A stretch of 43,489 nucleotides of DNA from Lentilactobacillus hilgardii DSM 20176 = ATCC 8290 (lineage in GTDB: Bacteria; Bacillota; Bacilli; Lactobacillales; Lactobacillaceae). The stretch lies in contig NZ_GG669992.1 in the NCBI RefSeq assembly GCF_000159315.1, positions 240,368 to 283,856 on the forward strand, written 5' to 3'. The notes below the pieces were generated by a model. The model was not told the origin of the DNA. It did not search any database and saw only the letters and a list, made by a program, of their open reading frames with translations. Both the position numbers and the translations under genes were made by a program. Positions 1-9,050 of this stretch are shown here, piece after piece. Numbering within the stretch: the first letter of the stretch is position 1; each line of letters begins with the position of its first letter.

Positions 1-286
1 TTTTTTTTCTTCTAAAACAAGTTGAAACGTGCTTTAGAAATACATTATCAACTAATAAATTCAATCTTTATTTAATGCTCATAATCACTTTATCTCGGTC
101 AAAATAAAAAAACACATAATTTCAACATATTTGCTCATATACGTGTTTTTTAGAAGCTTTTACGCTTTTTTGACAAAAGTGCCTAAAAATCAAAAAAACA
201 GCTCAGAGTGCGTATAAACAGCCGCAGTCGTATACTTTTACGTAAAAATGGCGTATAATATGTATGTGTAAAAGGTGGGTGAAATT
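1..286. other. AT-rich spacer upstream of yaaA
   Basis: No gene is supported here. A T-run at 1-8 may be the tail of a terminator lying outside the window, possibly that of dnaN (inference from gene order). A weak stem pairs 10-16 (TTCTAAA) with 33-39. A longer imperfect stem pairs 107-115 (AAAAAACAC) with 143-151 (GTGTTTTTT) and could be another terminator. No DnaA-box cluster is visible here, so the canonical origin would lie further left. Confidence 0.5.
254..279 (+). promoter_or_regulatory. Probable -10 box and ribosome binding site of yaaA-recF
   Basis: TATAAT at 254-259 is a perfect -10 hexamer; no convincing -35 is seen. AAAGGTGGG at 271-279 is the ribosome binding site. It sits 7 bases before GTG 287, so it selects that start over GTG 275, which lies inside the site itself. 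Confidence 0.55.
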
Positions 287-517
287 GTGAAAAAAGAAAT
301 TTTCATTGATAGACCTTATATTACTCTGGGCCAATTACTTAAAGAGGAATCGATTATCAGTAGTGGTGGTCAAGCCAAGTGGTATTTAAGGGAACATACT
401 GTAAATATCAATGACGAGCCTGATAATCGCCGTGGTCGCAAGCTATACGCTGGAGATAACGTTGAGGTTCCAGATGTTGGCTTATTTTTTATTCGCTCAA
501 AGCAGGATTCTGAATGA
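287..517 (+). CDS. yaaA: S4-domain RNA-binding protein YaaA
   Basis: Small S4-domain protein of the YaaA family, a presumed RNA-binding ribosome-associated factor. The protein is 76 aa from GTG 287; an upstream in-frame GTG at 275 would overlap the ribosome binding site and is rejected. The S4 fold is visible as a compact alpha-L segment (ITLGQLLKEE, then GGQAKWYLRE, then NRRGRKLYAGD) ending in a beta strand with VEVPDVG. It lies between dnaN (outside) and recF, and its stop overlaps the recF start as ATGA, so the two are probably translationally coupled. Order and length match Firmicute origin regions. Confidence 0.9.
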   Translation: MKKEIFIDRPYITLGQLLKEESIISSGGQAKWYLREHTVNINDEPDNRRGRKLYAGDNVEVPDVGLFFIRSKQDSE

Positions 518-1635
518 GGTTGAAAGATATTGCGCTGCATAATTTTCGGAATTACATTGATCAAACACTGCAATTTTCAGACGGAATTAATGTATTTCTT
601 GGCGAAAATGCACAGGGGAAAACAAATTTACTTGAGGCCATTTACGTTTTAGCACTTACAAGGAGTCATAGAACGTCAAATGAGAAAGAATTAATTAATT
701 GGCAAAGCCAAACTGCTCAATTAAAAGGTACAATTCAGAAACAATTAGGAAAAGTTCCAATAGAACTGGATTTAGGAACAAAGGGCAAACGTGCCAAGAT
801 TAATCACTTAGAACAAGCAAAATTATCAAGCTATGTTGGTCAATTGAACGTTATTTTGTTTGCTCCTGAAGATCTTTCAATAGTAAAGGGTGCACCACAA
901 GTGCGACGTAAGTTTATGGATATGGAATTTGGCCAGATGAGTAATCGTTATCTATACAATTCCACCCAATATAAAAAAATTTTAAGACAACGAAATCGAT
1001 ATCTACGGGATCTTCAACATAAAATTCAGTCAGATAGGGTATATTTAGATGTTTTGTCGGATCAATTATCAGCATATGGTGCTGAAATTATTTATCAGCG
1101 GATACAGCTATTAAAAAAACTTGAAGGATTTGCAAAAAATGTTCATACAGAGATCTCTCAAGGAAAAGAAGCACTGACGTTTCTTTACCAGACTGTCGTA
1201 CCTGACGAACAATTAACATCTATTGAAAATATTTATCAAAATCTACTAAAACAATTTGCAGATATCAAAGAAAAGGAAATTCAGCGCGGTACCACTCTCT
1301 TGGGGCCACATCGAGATGACCTTAAGTTTGCTATCAATAAAAAAGAAGTTCAGTCATTTGGCTCACAGGGGCAACAGAGGACAACCGCACTTTCAGTTAA
1401 ACTTGCAGAAATTGATCTTATGAAAGAACAAACAAATGAATATCCAATTTTGCTATTGGATGATGTTTTGTCTGAATTAGACGATTATCGACAAACACAT
1501 TTATTAACAGCAATCCAAGACAAGGTACAAACATTTTTGACAACGACAAGTTTAAGTGGTGTTCAACAGGAACTTCTTAGCAACCCAAAGATATTTAGAA
1601 TTGCAAACGGCAAAGTAAATTTAGAAGAATCGTAA
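514..1635 (+). CDS. recF: DNA replication and repair protein RecF
   Basis: RecF is an SMC-like ATPase that helps load RecA at gapped DNA and stalled forks through RecFOR. The 373 aa length is normal. The Walker A motif GENAQGKTN lies near residues 30-38. The ABC signature region FGSQGQQRTTALSVKLAE lies near 280-298. Walker B ILLLDDVLSELD lies near 311-322. The start ATG overlaps the yaaA stop (ATGA), and gyrB follows after 12 bases with its own ribosome binding site (AAAGGAG), so yaaA-recF-gyrB form one transcription unit. Confidence 0.97.
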   Translation: MRLKDIALHNFRNYIDQTLQFSDGINVFLGENAQGKTNLLEAIYVLALTRSHRTSNEKELINWQSQTAQLKGTIQKQLGKVPIELDLGTKGKRAKINHLEQAKLSSYVGQLNVILFAPEDLSIVKGAPQVRRKFMDMEFGQMSNRYLYNSTQYKKILRQRNRYLRDLQHKIQSDRVYLDVLSDQLSAYGAEIIYQRIQLLKKLEGFAKNVHTEISQGKEALTFLYQTVVPDEQLTSIENIYQNLLKQFADIKEKEIQRGTTLLGPHRDDLKFAINKKEVQSFGSQGQQRTTALSVKLAEIDLMKEQTNEYPILLLDDVLSELDDYRQTHLLTAIQDKVQTFLTTTSLSGVQQELLSNPKIFRIANGKVNLEES

Positions 1636-1647
1636 AGGAGACAGAAC

Positions 1648-3591
1648 ATGGCTGATCAAAAAGAAACAAAAAAAGAACTTGCAAATGAATATGATGCCAG
1701 TCAAATTCAAGTTCTTGAAGGACTGGAAGCTGTTCGTAAGCGTCCAGGTATGTATATTGGAACCACATCTTCTCAAGGTCTTCACCATCTTGTTTGGGAA
1801 ATCGTCGATAACGGAATTGATGAGGCTCTAGCTGGATTTGCGACAAAGATTACTGTAACAGTTGAAAAAGATAATAGTATTACCGTGACTGATGACGGTC
1901 GTGGAATTCCTGTGGATATCCAAAAGAAAACAGGCAAACCTGCTCTGGAAACGGTGTATACGATTTTGCATGCCGGTGGGAAATTCGGCGGAGGCGGGTA
2001 TAAAGTTTCAGGTGGTCTACACGGTGTTGGTGCTTCCGTTGTTAATGCCCTTTCAGAAGAATTGGACGTTGCTGTTACACGAAATGGGAAAGTCTATTAT
2101 ATGGACTTTTCACGTGGACATGTTACCACTCCAATGAAAGTGATCGATCATGTGTCAGATGATTTACATGGTACTAAGGTTCATTTTTTGCCGGATCCTG
2201 ATATTTTTAGGGAAACAACGACTTTTGATATCAAAGTATTAACAGCCCGTCTTCGCGAACTGGCGTTTTTAAATAAAGGACTTCGGATTATTGTCCGAGA
2301 CATGCGGCCTGAAAAACCAACAGAACAAGATTTCCTTTATGAGGGAGGTATTCGACACTATGTCGAGTATCTTGATAAAGATAAAGAAACATTGCTTAAA
2401 GAACCAATTTACGTTGAAGGCATGGATAATGGGATTACCGTTGAAGTGGCCATTGATTATTCTGAAGATTATCATAGTACACTTATGACCTTTACAAACA
2501 ATATCCATACTTATGAGGGAGGTACTCATGAGGAAGGATTTAAGCGTGCTTTAACACGAGTTATCAATGATTATGCTCGTAAAAACAATTTGCTTAAAGA
2601 CAATGAAGCCAACCTTTCTGGGGAAGATGTTCGTGAAGGAACAACTGCCGTTGTCAGCATTAAGCATCCTGATCCTCAATTTGAAGGACAAACTAAAACT
2701 AAGCTAGGAAATTCAGATGCTAGGACTGTTACAGATCGAATCTTTAGCGATCATTTTTCAAAGTTCTTAATGGAAAATCCGAAGTTGGCACGAAAGATTA
2801 TTGACCGTGGGCTTTTAGCTTCTAAAGCGAGATCTGCTGCAAAGCGCGCTCGTGAAGTCACTCGTCGTAAAAGTGGCCTTGAAATTAGTAGTTTGCCCGG
2901 TAAGTTAGCTGACAATACCAGTAAGGATCCGAAAATATCCGAGTTGTTCATCGTCGAGGGTGATTCTGCCGGCGGTTCAGCTAAGCAGGGGCGTGCACGA
3001 TTAACGCAGGCAATTTTACCAATTCGAGGGAAAATTTTAAATGTTGAAAAAGCAAGTATGGATCGAATTCTTGCTAACGAAGAAATCCGCTCCTTGTTTA
3101 CTGCAATGGGAACTGGATTTGGTGACGATTTTGATTTATCAAAAATAAATTATCATAAGTTAATTATTATGACCGATGCGGATGTTGACGGTGCGCATAT
3201 TCAGACGTTGTTATTAACCTTGATCTATCGTTATATGAGACCATTAATTGACGCAGGGTATGTATATGTTGCGCAGCCGCCATTGTATCAGGTGCGTCAA
3301 GGAAAAATGCAACGTTATATTGATTCAGATGACGATCTGAATCAATTCTTAGGAACCCTACAGCCATCACCTAAACCAGTTATTCAGCGATATAAAGGAT
3401 TAGGCGAAATGGATGCTGAACAACTTTGGGATACGACAATGAATCCCGAAAATCGTCACCTTCTAAGAGTTGAGTCTTCGGACGCAGCAGAAGCCAACCA
3501 CGTATTCTCAATGTTGATGGGAGATAAGGTTGAACCACGACGCGAGTTTATTGAAGATAATGCAACGTTTGTTGAAAATCTTGATATTTAA
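1648..3591 (+). CDS. gyrB: DNA gyrase subunit B
   Basis: ATPase subunit of gyrase (GyrA2GyrB2), which introduces negative supercoils. The protein is 647 aa, the usual length for Gram-positive GyrB. The GHKL ATPase motifs are visible: [10 protein letters not shown] near residue 50, DDGRGIPV near 81 and [14 protein letters not shown] near 122. The TOPRIM domain carries [12 protein letters not shown] near 434 and the metal-binding [11 protein letters not shown] near 508. The C-terminal GyrA-interacting segment includes QRYKGLGEM. Start ATG 1648 follows AAAGGAGACAGAAC. No disruption is seen. Confidence 0.98.
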   Translation: MADQKETKKELANEYDASQIQVLEGLEAVRKRPGMYIGTTSSQGLHHLVWEIVDNGIDEALAGFATKITVTVEKDNSITVTDDGRGIPVDIQKKTGKPALETVYTILHAGGKFGGGGYKVSGGLHGVGASVVNALSEELDVAVTRNGKVYYMDFSRGHVTTPMKVIDHVSDDLHGTKVHFLPDPDIFRETTTFDIKVLTARLRELAFLNKGLRIIVRDMRPEKPTEQDFLYEGGIRHYVEYLDKDKETLLKEPIYVEGMDNGITVEVAIDYSEDYHSTLMTFTNNIHTYEGGTHEEGFKRALTRVINDYARKNNLLKDNEANLSGEDVREGTTAVVSIKHPDPQFEGQTKTKLGNSDARTVTDRIFSDHFSKFLMENPKLARKIIDRGLLASKARSAAKRAREVTRRKSGLEISSLPGKLADNTSKDPKISELFIVEGDSAGGSAKQGRARLTQAILPIRGKILNVEKASMDRILANEEIRSLFTAMGTGFGDDFDLSKINYHKLIIMTDADVDGAHIQTLLLTLIYRYMRPLIDAGYVYVAQPPLYQVRQGKMQRYIDSDDDLNQFLGTLQPSPKPVIQRYKGLGEMDAEQLWDTTMNPENRHLLRVESSDAAEANHVFSMLMGDKVEPRREFIEDNATFVENLDI

Positions 3592-3646
3592 TTAATCATA
3601 GAAATGTACGTTCTTAACGATGATTGCGTGACATTTACTAAGATAA

Positions 3647-3662
3647 TGTTTCATGTGGAACA
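3647..3662. promoter_or_regulatory. parS-like centromere site between gyrB and gyrA
   Basis: TGTTTCATGTGGAACA matches the widely conserved ParB binding site TGTTTCACGTGAAACA at 14 of 16 positions. It lies in the 90-base gyrB-gyrA spacer, close to the origin where parS sites concentrate. A second, better match (15 of 16) lies at 40675-40690. That ParB binds here is inference. Confidence 0.6.
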
Positions 3663-3696
3663 TTACTGCTCTTAATTTTGAATGGAGGTAAAAAGT

Positions 3697-6234
3697 TTGG
3701 CTAACGAAACTAACCAAGGTGGGGATTTTCCGGGGAGAATCACGAATGTTGATTTGTCCAAAAAGATGCGAACATCATTTTTGGACTATGCAATGAGTGT
3801 TATTGTTGCCCGGGCACTTCCGGATGTCCGTGATGGATTGAAGCCTGTTCATCGAAGAATTCTTTACGATATGAATGAATTAGGCGTTACTCCTGATAAG
3901 CCATACAAAAAATCAGCCAGAATTGTTGGAGATGTTTTGGGTAAATATCATCCCCATGGTGATACGGCTGTTTATGAATCAATGGTCCGAATGGCACAAA
4001 CTTTTAGTTATCGATATATGTTGGTTAATGGTCATGGAAACTTCGGTTCTGTTGACGGCGATGGTGCTGCGGCTATGCGTTATACTGAAGCCCGGTTAAG
4101 TAAAATCGCAATGGAAATGCTACGCGACATTAATAAAAATACAATCGATTTTGTTCCAAATTATGATGGTACCGAAAGAGAACCAAGTGTTTTGCCATCA
4201 CGTTTTCCGAACCTCCTTGTAAATGGTGCCTCCGGAATTGCAGTGGGAATGGCAACGAATATTCCGCCACATAATCTTTCTGAAGTTATCAGTGCTATTC
4301 ATGTATTAATGGATAATCCGGATGCTACAACAGCAGATTTAATGGAAGTGCTGCCAGGACCTGATTTTCCTACTGGCGGAGTTGTCATGGGTAAGTCTGG
4401 TATTCGAAAAGCTTATGAAACTGGCCGAGGTTCAATTATTTTACGTGCAAAGGTTGAAATTGAAGGTGAGGCGAGTGGCAAACAACGGATTATCGCTACT
4501 GAGTTGCCTTATATGGTTAATAAAGCCAAATTAATTGAACGAATTGCTGAATTAGCAAGAGATAAGCGAATTGAAGGTATTACAGATATCAATGATGAAT
4601 CTGACCGAGAAGGAATGCGGGTTGTGATTGATGTTCGAAGGGATGCCAGTGCCGAAGTTATTTTAAATAATTTATATAAATTAACGTTGATGCAGACATC
4701 TTTTAGTTTTAATATGCTTGCAATTGTTAAAGGGACACCAAGAATCCTGAGCCTAAAAGAAATTCTTCAGTATTATCTGGAACACCAAGTTGAGGTTATT
4801 ACAAGGCGAACAAAATATGAATTGCAAAAGGCCCAAGCAAGAGCTCATATTCTGGAAGGATTACGAATTGCCCTTGACCATATTGATGAAATCATCAAAA
4901 TCATTCGAGGATCTCAGACTGGTGAAGTTGCTAAAAATCAATTAATTACGGGTTTTGGCTTAAGTGATAAGCAGGCCCAGGCTATTTTGGATATGCGATT
5001 GGTTCGTTTGACTGGCTTGGAACGCGAAAAAATTGATAAAGAATACAATCAGTTAATGAAAGATATCGAAGATTTTAAAGCGATTTTATCCAGTCGTGAT
5101 AGAGTTAACCAAATTATTTATGAAGAATTGTTAGAAATTCAGAAGAAATTCGGTGACGAACGTCGAACCGAACTCTTAGTGGGTGAAGTTCTTAGTCTTG
5201 AAGATGAAGACTTGATCGAGGAAGAAGACGTCATTGTTTCGCTCACTCATAACGGATATATCAAACGATTACCAACGACAGAGTTTAAAGCTCAAAATCG
5301 CGGTGGTCGTGGTGTTCAAGGAATGGGTGTTCATGATGATGATTTTGTTGAACAGTTGGTTTCAACTTCGACACATGACGTACTGTTGTTCTTTACCGAT
5401 GCAGGTAAAGTTTACCGTATGAAAGGGTATGAAATCCCTGAATATGGTCGTTCTGCAAAAGGAATCCCAATTGTTAATTTATTGAATATTAATTCTGGAG
5501 AAAAGATCGAAGCGGTTATTAATGTTTCTGATCGCAAAAATGATGTCCAAAAAGATCTTCTCTTTGTGACATTGTATGGAACAGTTAAGCGTACGCCTGT
5601 TTCTGATTTTGCAAATATTAGAAGTAATGGTTTAATTGCTATTCACCTTAAAGAGGGTGATCAATTAATTAATGCTTTGATTATTGATCAAAATCAAAAC
5701 GTCATTATTGGAACCCATCTTGGATATGCAATGAGCTTTAATGCATCTGATGTTCGCTCAATGGGTCGTTCAGCTACTGGGGTTCGGGGTATTCGCTTGC
5801 GTGAAAATGATTACGTTGTCGGTGCCGATGTTTTGAATCCTGACAGTGAAGTCTTTATTATTTCTGAAAAAGGGTTTGGTAAACGAACGCCAGCTGCAGA
5901 CTATCCGATTAAGGGTCGTGGCGGAAAGGGTGTCAAAACTGCCAATATCACAGAAAAGAACGGACCTCTTTCAGGATTAACAACTGTTAGTGGCAACGAG
6001 GATATTATGTTGATCACTGATAAAGGGGTTATGATTCGATTTGGAATAGAAGATGTTTCACAAACCGGCCGTTCTACTTTGGGGGTTCATTTAATCAGAA
6101 TTGATGAAGATTCAAAAGTATCAACGATGGCCAAGGTGGAGAAACAAGAAGACGAAGCTAGCAGCGATGCTTCGAAAGGCAACCTTATGAGTAGCAATGG
6201 TGATACATCTGAAGATTCAGATTCAACTAACTAA
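3697..6234 (+). CDS. gyrA: DNA gyrase subunit A
   Basis: Breakage-reunion subunit of gyrase. TTG 3697 is the preferred start: TGGAGGT at 3683-3689 sits 7 bases before it, whereas ATG 3682 overlaps that ribosome binding site. This gives 845 aa. The catalytic tyrosine is in [10 protein letters not shown] (Tyr at about residue 129). The quinolone-determining region reads [13 protein letters not shown], with Thr (about residue 90) at the position equivalent to E. coli Ser83. The C-terminal beta-pinwheel blades are present ([10 protein letters not shown] is the GyrA-box). The acidic, Ser-rich tail (residues about 815-845) is probably flexible. A strong terminator follows. Confidence 0.98.
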   Translation: MANETNQGGDFPGRITNVDLSKKMRTSFLDYAMSVIVARALPDVRDGLKPVHRRILYDMNELGVTPDKPYKKSARIVGDVLGKYHPHGDTAVYESMVRMAQTFSYRYMLVNGHGNFGSVDGDGAAAMRYTEARLSKIAMEMLRDINKNTIDFVPNYDGTEREPSVLPSRFPNLLVNGASGIAVGMATNIPPHNLSEVISAIHVLMDNPDATTADLMEVLPGPDFPTGGVVMGKSGIRKAYETGRGSIILRAKVEIEGEASGKQRIIATELPYMVNKAKLIERIAELARDKRIEGITDINDESDREGMRVVIDVRRDASAEVILNNLYKLTLMQTSFSFNMLAIVKGTPRILSLKEILQYYLEHQVEVITRRTKYELQKAQARAHILEGLRIALDHIDEIIKIIRGSQTGEVAKNQLITGFGLSDKQAQAILDMRLVRLTGLEREKIDKEYNQLMKDIEDFKAILSSRDRVNQIIYEELLEIQKKFGDERRTELLVGEVLSLEDEDLIEEEDVIVSLTHNGYIKRLPTTEFKAQNRGGRGVQGMGVHDDDFVEQLVSTSTHDVLLFFTDAGKVYRMKGYEIPEYGRSAKGIPIVNLLNINSGEKIEAVINVSDRKNDVQKDLLFVTLYGTVKRTPVSDFANIRSNGLIAIHLKEGDQLINALIIDQNQNVIIGTHLGYAMSFNASDVRSMGRSATGVRGIRLRENDYVVGADVLNPDSEVFIISEKGFGKRTPAADYPIKGRGGKGVKTANITEKNGPLSGLTTVSGNEDIMLITDKGVMIRFGIEDVSQTGRSTLGVHLIRIDEDSKVSTMAKVEKQEDEASSDASKGNLMSSNGDTSEDSDSTN

Positions 6235-6258
6235 ATTAATAGACCGTTTTTAAGAAAG

Positions 6259-6302
6259 CAAAGTAAGTATTGGGATAATTCCATTATTTACTTTGTTTTT
6301 TT
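6259..6302 (+). terminator. Intrinsic terminator after gyrA
   Basis: CAAAGTAA (6259-6266) pairs with TTACTTTG (6288-6295), followed by seven T. It closes the yaaA-recF-gyrB-gyrA unit. Confidence 0.85.
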
Positions 6303-6314
6303 AGATAAAAATCT

Positions 6315-6356
6315 TTGACTTACTTTTTGTAAGTGATATTCTGAAATCAATCACTT
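6315..6356 (+). promoter_or_regulatory. Promoter with overlapping inverted repeat before the lactate-oxidase-like gene
   Basis: TTGACT (6315-6320) and TATTCT (6337-6342) are separated by 16 bases. A perfect inverted repeat AAGTGAT (6331-6337) / ATCACTT (6350-6356) spans the -10 and start region; its flanks (TTTTTGTA / TTTACGAAAAA) extend the symmetry imperfectly. This looks like a repressor operator or a 5' hairpin. The regulator is unknown. Confidence 0.45.
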
Positions 6357-6380
6357 TACGAAAAAGCTGAGGATTTTAAA

Positions 6381-7490
6381 ATGGTCGTTGTAAATGGATA
6401 CAAACAAAATGAAAATGAAAAGAAACTGAATGTTTTGAATTTAGATCAGTTGGAAAAACAGGCAAAGGAAATAATTCCAACCGGTGGTTTTGGTTATATA
6501 TCCGGTGGCTCTGAAGATGAATGGACATTACGAGAAAATCGTCGTGCATTTACACATAAGCAAATTGTGCCACGAGCATTGACAAATATTGAGAAACCGG
6601 AACTGGAAACAAATGTATTTGGAATTCCACTAAAGACACCTCTTTTCATGGTACCGGCAGCTGCTCAGGGCCTTGCACATGTAAAAGGAGAAGTTGATAC
6701 TGCTAAGGGTGTTGCTGCTGTGGGTGGACTAATGGCGCAGAGTACCTACTCTTCAACCTCAATTGCTGATACTGCCGCGAGTGGAACTGGTGCGCCTCAG
6801 TTTTTCCAGCTGTACATGAGTAAGGATTGGGATTTTAACGAGGCGCTTTTGGATGAGGCGAAAAGAGCAGGGGTTAAAGGCATTATTTTGACAGTAGATG
6901 CAACTGTCGATGGGTATCGAGAAGCTGACATTATCAATAACTTCCAATTTCCAATTCCTATGGCTAACCTTACTAAATACAGTGAAGATGATGGTCAAGG
7001 TAAAGGCATTGCTGAAATTTATGCTTCAGCTGCTCAGAAAATCGGTTCGGATGATGTTGCACGAATCGCAAATTATACGGATTTGCCTGTTATTGTTAAG
7101 GGAATCGAGTCACCAGAGGATGCACTTTATGCAATTGGTGCAGGTGCATCGGGCATTTACGTTTCTAATCATGGTGGCCGCCAATTAAATGGTGGTCCGG
7201 CATCGTTTGATGTATTGGAAGATGTTGCCAAAGCAGTTAATGGGAAAGTACCTGTTATTTTTGATTCCGGTATTCGTCGTGGATCCGATGTTTTTAAGGC
7301 GCTTGCTTCCGGTGCAGATTTGGTTGGAATTGGGAGACCAGTTATCTATGGATTAGCACTTGGTGGTGCTCAGGGCGTTCAGTCTGTATTTGAACATTTG
7401 GATCATGAGTTAGAGATTATTATGCAGTTGGCGGGTACCAAAACGATTTCTGATGTTAAAAATGCTAAATTGTTAAATATTCGATATTAA
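6381..7490 (+). CDS. FMN-dependent alpha-hydroxyacid oxidase, probably L-lactate oxidase
   Basis: Member of the FMN-dependent alpha-hydroxyacid oxidizing family (lactate oxidase, glycolate oxidase, lactate dehydrogenase/monooxygenase). The 369 aa length and overall pattern resemble lactic-acid-bacterial lactate oxidases, which turn L-lactate and O2 into pyruvate and H2O2. The active-site block SNHGGRQLNGGPASF (near residues 261-275) holds the catalytic His and substrate-binding Arg. The C-terminal FMN-phosphate block reads FDSGIRRGSDVFKALASGAD, then VGIGRPVIYG. The N-terminal GGFGYISGGSEDEWT is also characteristic. It is monocistronic between its own promoter and a strong terminator. Exact substrate is inference. 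Confidence 0.85.
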   Translation: MVVVNGYKQNENEKKLNVLNLDQLEKQAKEIIPTGGFGYISGGSEDEWTLRENRRAFTHKQIVPRALTNIEKPELETNVFGIPLKTPLFMVPAAAQGLAHVKGEVDTAKGVAAVGGLMAQSTYSSTSIADTAASGTGAPQFFQLYMSKDWDFNEALLDEAKRAGVKGIILTVDATVDGYREADIINNFQFPIPMANLTKYSEDDGQGKGIAEIYASAAQKIGSDDVARIANYTDLPVIVKGIESPEDALYAIGAGASGIYVSNHGGRQLNGGPASFDVLEDVAKAVNGKVPVIFDSGIRRGSDVFKALASGADLVGIGRPVIYGLALGGAQGVQSVFEHLDHELEIIMQLAGTKTISDVKNAKLLNIRY

Positions 7491-7501
7491 CTCAACAAAA
7501 T

Positions 7502-7546
7502 AAAAATGAATTCAAGTTCACATCTGACTTGAATTCATTTTTATTT
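7502..7546 (+). terminator. Strong terminator after the oxidase gene
   Basis: A perfect 16-bp stem, AAAAATGAATTCAAGT (7502-7517) with its complement at 7527-7542, encloses a 9-base loop. A-runs on the left and T-rich sequence on the right make it potentially bidirectional. Confidence 0.88.
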
Positions 7547-7610
7547 ATTTGAAGAAACAAATTCATTATTGCCGTATATAATTAATGTATCGTAAATCAA
7601 TTTAGGCATA

Positions 7611-7639
7611 TTGATCTTTTATCGGAAACATGTTACTAT
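7611..7639 (+). promoter_or_regulatory. Promoter of the rpsF-ssb-rpsR operon
   Basis: TTGATC (7611-7616) and TACTAT (7634-7639) are separated by exactly 17 bases. Transcription would start about 75 bases before rpsF, leaving a structured leader. Confidence 0.6.
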
Positions 7640-7674
7640 TCTTATTTGTGAGTATCTGAGTAAAAACAGAAACT

Positions 7675-7714
7675 CTCCTTGCTCTCGGGAAGGGAGCCAT
7701 AAGTCCATAAGGAG
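7675..7714 (+). promoter_or_regulatory. Candidate S6:S18 autoregulatory leader of rpsF
   Basis: CTCCTT (7675-7680) can pair with AAGGAG (7709-7714), which contains the rpsF ribosome binding site. Inside lies a hairpin GCTCTC/GGGAGC (7681-7686 with 7692-7697, loop GGGAA) and an unpaired strand CATAAGTCCAT. Ribosomal proteins S6:S18 are known to repress their own operon by binding such a leader in many bacteria; that this is the homologous element is inference from position and fold. Confidence 0.5.
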
Positions 7715-7722
7715 GTGCAATC

Positions 7723-8019
7723 ATGGAAGAAAAGAAATACGAAATCACTTACATCATCCGTCCTGATATCGAAGAAGCAGCAAAGTCTTCACTTATCGAA
7801 CGATTTGACAAAATCGTTACTGACAATGGTGCTAAGATTCTTGACTCAAAAGACTGGTCAAAACGCCGTTTCGCATACGAAATCGGTGGCTACAATGAGG
7901 GAACTTATCATATTATCACATTAACAAGTGATAATGATACTGCCTTGAATGAATTTGACCGTTTATCAAAGATTAATGACGATATTTTACGTCATATGAT
8001 CGTTGTTCGCGATGACTAA
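7723..8019 (+). CDS. rpsF: 30S ribosomal protein S6
   Basis: Small-subunit protein that binds 16S rRNA together with S18. The 98 aa protein shows the family start ([10 protein letters not shown]), the central [19 protein letters not shown] segment and the end [10 protein letters not shown]. The strong ribosome binding site AAGGAGGTG lies 7 bases before ATG. It is first in the operon with ssb and rpsR, the conserved arrangement. Confidence 0.97.
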   Translation: MEEKKYEITYIIRPDIEEAAKSSLIERFDKIVTDNGAKILDSKDWSKRRFAYEIGGYNEGTYHIITLTSDNDTALNEFDRLSKINDDILRHMIVVRDD

Positions 8020-8054
8020 TAAATCATTCTAACTATGAGAGGAGCAGATTCAGC

Positions 8055-8576
8055 ATGCTTAATCGTGCAGTTTTAACGGGACGCCTAACCCGTGATGTTG
8101 ATTTACGATACACACAGAGCGGAACGGCTGTTGGTACTTTCTCGTTAGCAGTAGATCGGCAATTCACTAACCAAAAAGGTGAACGTGATGCCGATTTCAT
8201 TAACTGTGTAATCTGGCGTAAATCCGCTGAGAATTTTGCCAACTTTGTTCATAAAGGATCTCTTGTTGGAATTGATGGTCGTATCCAAACTCGGAATTAC
8301 GAAAATCAACAAGGACAACGGGTCTATGTGACTGAAGTTGTTGTAGAGAACTTTGCTTTGCTTGAACCGCGTTCAGCACGGAACAACAATGCAAGTAATC
8401 AGCAAAACGGTAATGCTCCTCAACAAAATAACGGAAATAGTAATCCATTCGATAATAATAATTCGAACCCTAATAGTAGCAGTAACAATAATGGTGGCAA
8501 TAAGAGTAATCCTAATGACCCATTTGCTAACTCAGGGGACTCGATTGATATTTCCGATGATGATTTGCCATTCTAA
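8055..8576 (+). CDS. ssb: Single-stranded DNA-binding protein
   Basis: Essential ssDNA-binding protein acting as a tetramer in replication, recombination and repair. The 173 aa protein has an N-terminal OB fold ([19 protein letters not shown] to about residue 105, with [20 protein letters not shown] in the middle). A low-complexity Asn/Gln-rich linker (about 115-160) is followed by the acidic C-terminal tip ISDDDLPF, which docks partner proteins. It sits between rpsF and rpsR with a GAGAGGAG ribosome binding site. Confidence 0.98.
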   Translation: MLNRAVLTGRLTRDVDLRYTQSGTAVGTFSLAVDRQFTNQKGERDADFINCVIWRKSAENFANFVHKGSLVGIDGRIQTRNYENQQGQRVYVTEVVVENFALLEPRSARNNNASNQQNGNAPQQNNGNSNPFDNNNSNPNSSSNNNGGNKSNPNDPFANSGDSIDISDDDLPF

Positions 8577-8616
8577 ACTAGAAATGGTGAAGAGACTTTC
8601 ATGAGGAGGAACTAAC

Positions 8617-8853
8617 ATGGCTCAACAAAGACGTGGCGGCCGTCGTCGCCGTAAGGTCGATTTTATCGCTGCTAATCACATCGAATACATCGACTATAAA
8701 GATGTTGATTTGTTGAAGCGTTTTGTTTCAGAACGAGGAAAAATTCTTCCTCGTCGTGTAACTGGAACTAGCGCTAAGAATCAACGTAAGCTTACAATTG
8801 CTATTAAACGAGCACGAATCATGGGCTTAATGTCCTTCGTTGCTGAAGACTAA
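8617..8853 (+). CDS. rpsR: 30S ribosomal protein S18
   Basis: Partner of S6 in the small subunit. The 78 aa protein begins with a basic stretch ([12 protein letters not shown]) and has the conserved [13 protein letters not shown] and [10 protein letters not shown] blocks, ending in [11 protein letters not shown]. The ribosome binding site GAGGAGG precedes ATG. It is the last gene of the rpsF operon; a UUCG-capped terminator follows. Confidence 0.98.
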   Translation: MAQQRRGGRRRRKVDFIAANHIEYIDYKDVDLLKRFVSERGKILPRRVTGTSAKNQRKLTIAIKRARIMGLMSFVAED

Positions 8854-8865
8854 TAGTGTTTTATT

Positions 8866-8910
8866 AGGAGGTCTGGATAAAACTTCGGTTTTATTTGGAC
8901 CTCTCTTTTA
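8866..8910 (+). terminator. UUCG-loop terminator after rpsR
   Basis: GAGGTC (8868-8873) pairs with GACCTC (8898-8903). The inner stem ATAAAAC/GTTTTAT is closed by a TTCG tetraloop, and TCTTTTAT follows. Confidence 0.85.
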
Positions 8911-9050
8911 TATTCATAAAGAAATACCATGCAACCATTATTGAAGATAAATGCAATAGATAATTGTATTTTGAAATTCTTCAGAAAAATTTAATCTTTA
9001 TTTTATGGTAAAATAAAAACATTAAGCATAGTAATTCAAGAGGATAAAAA

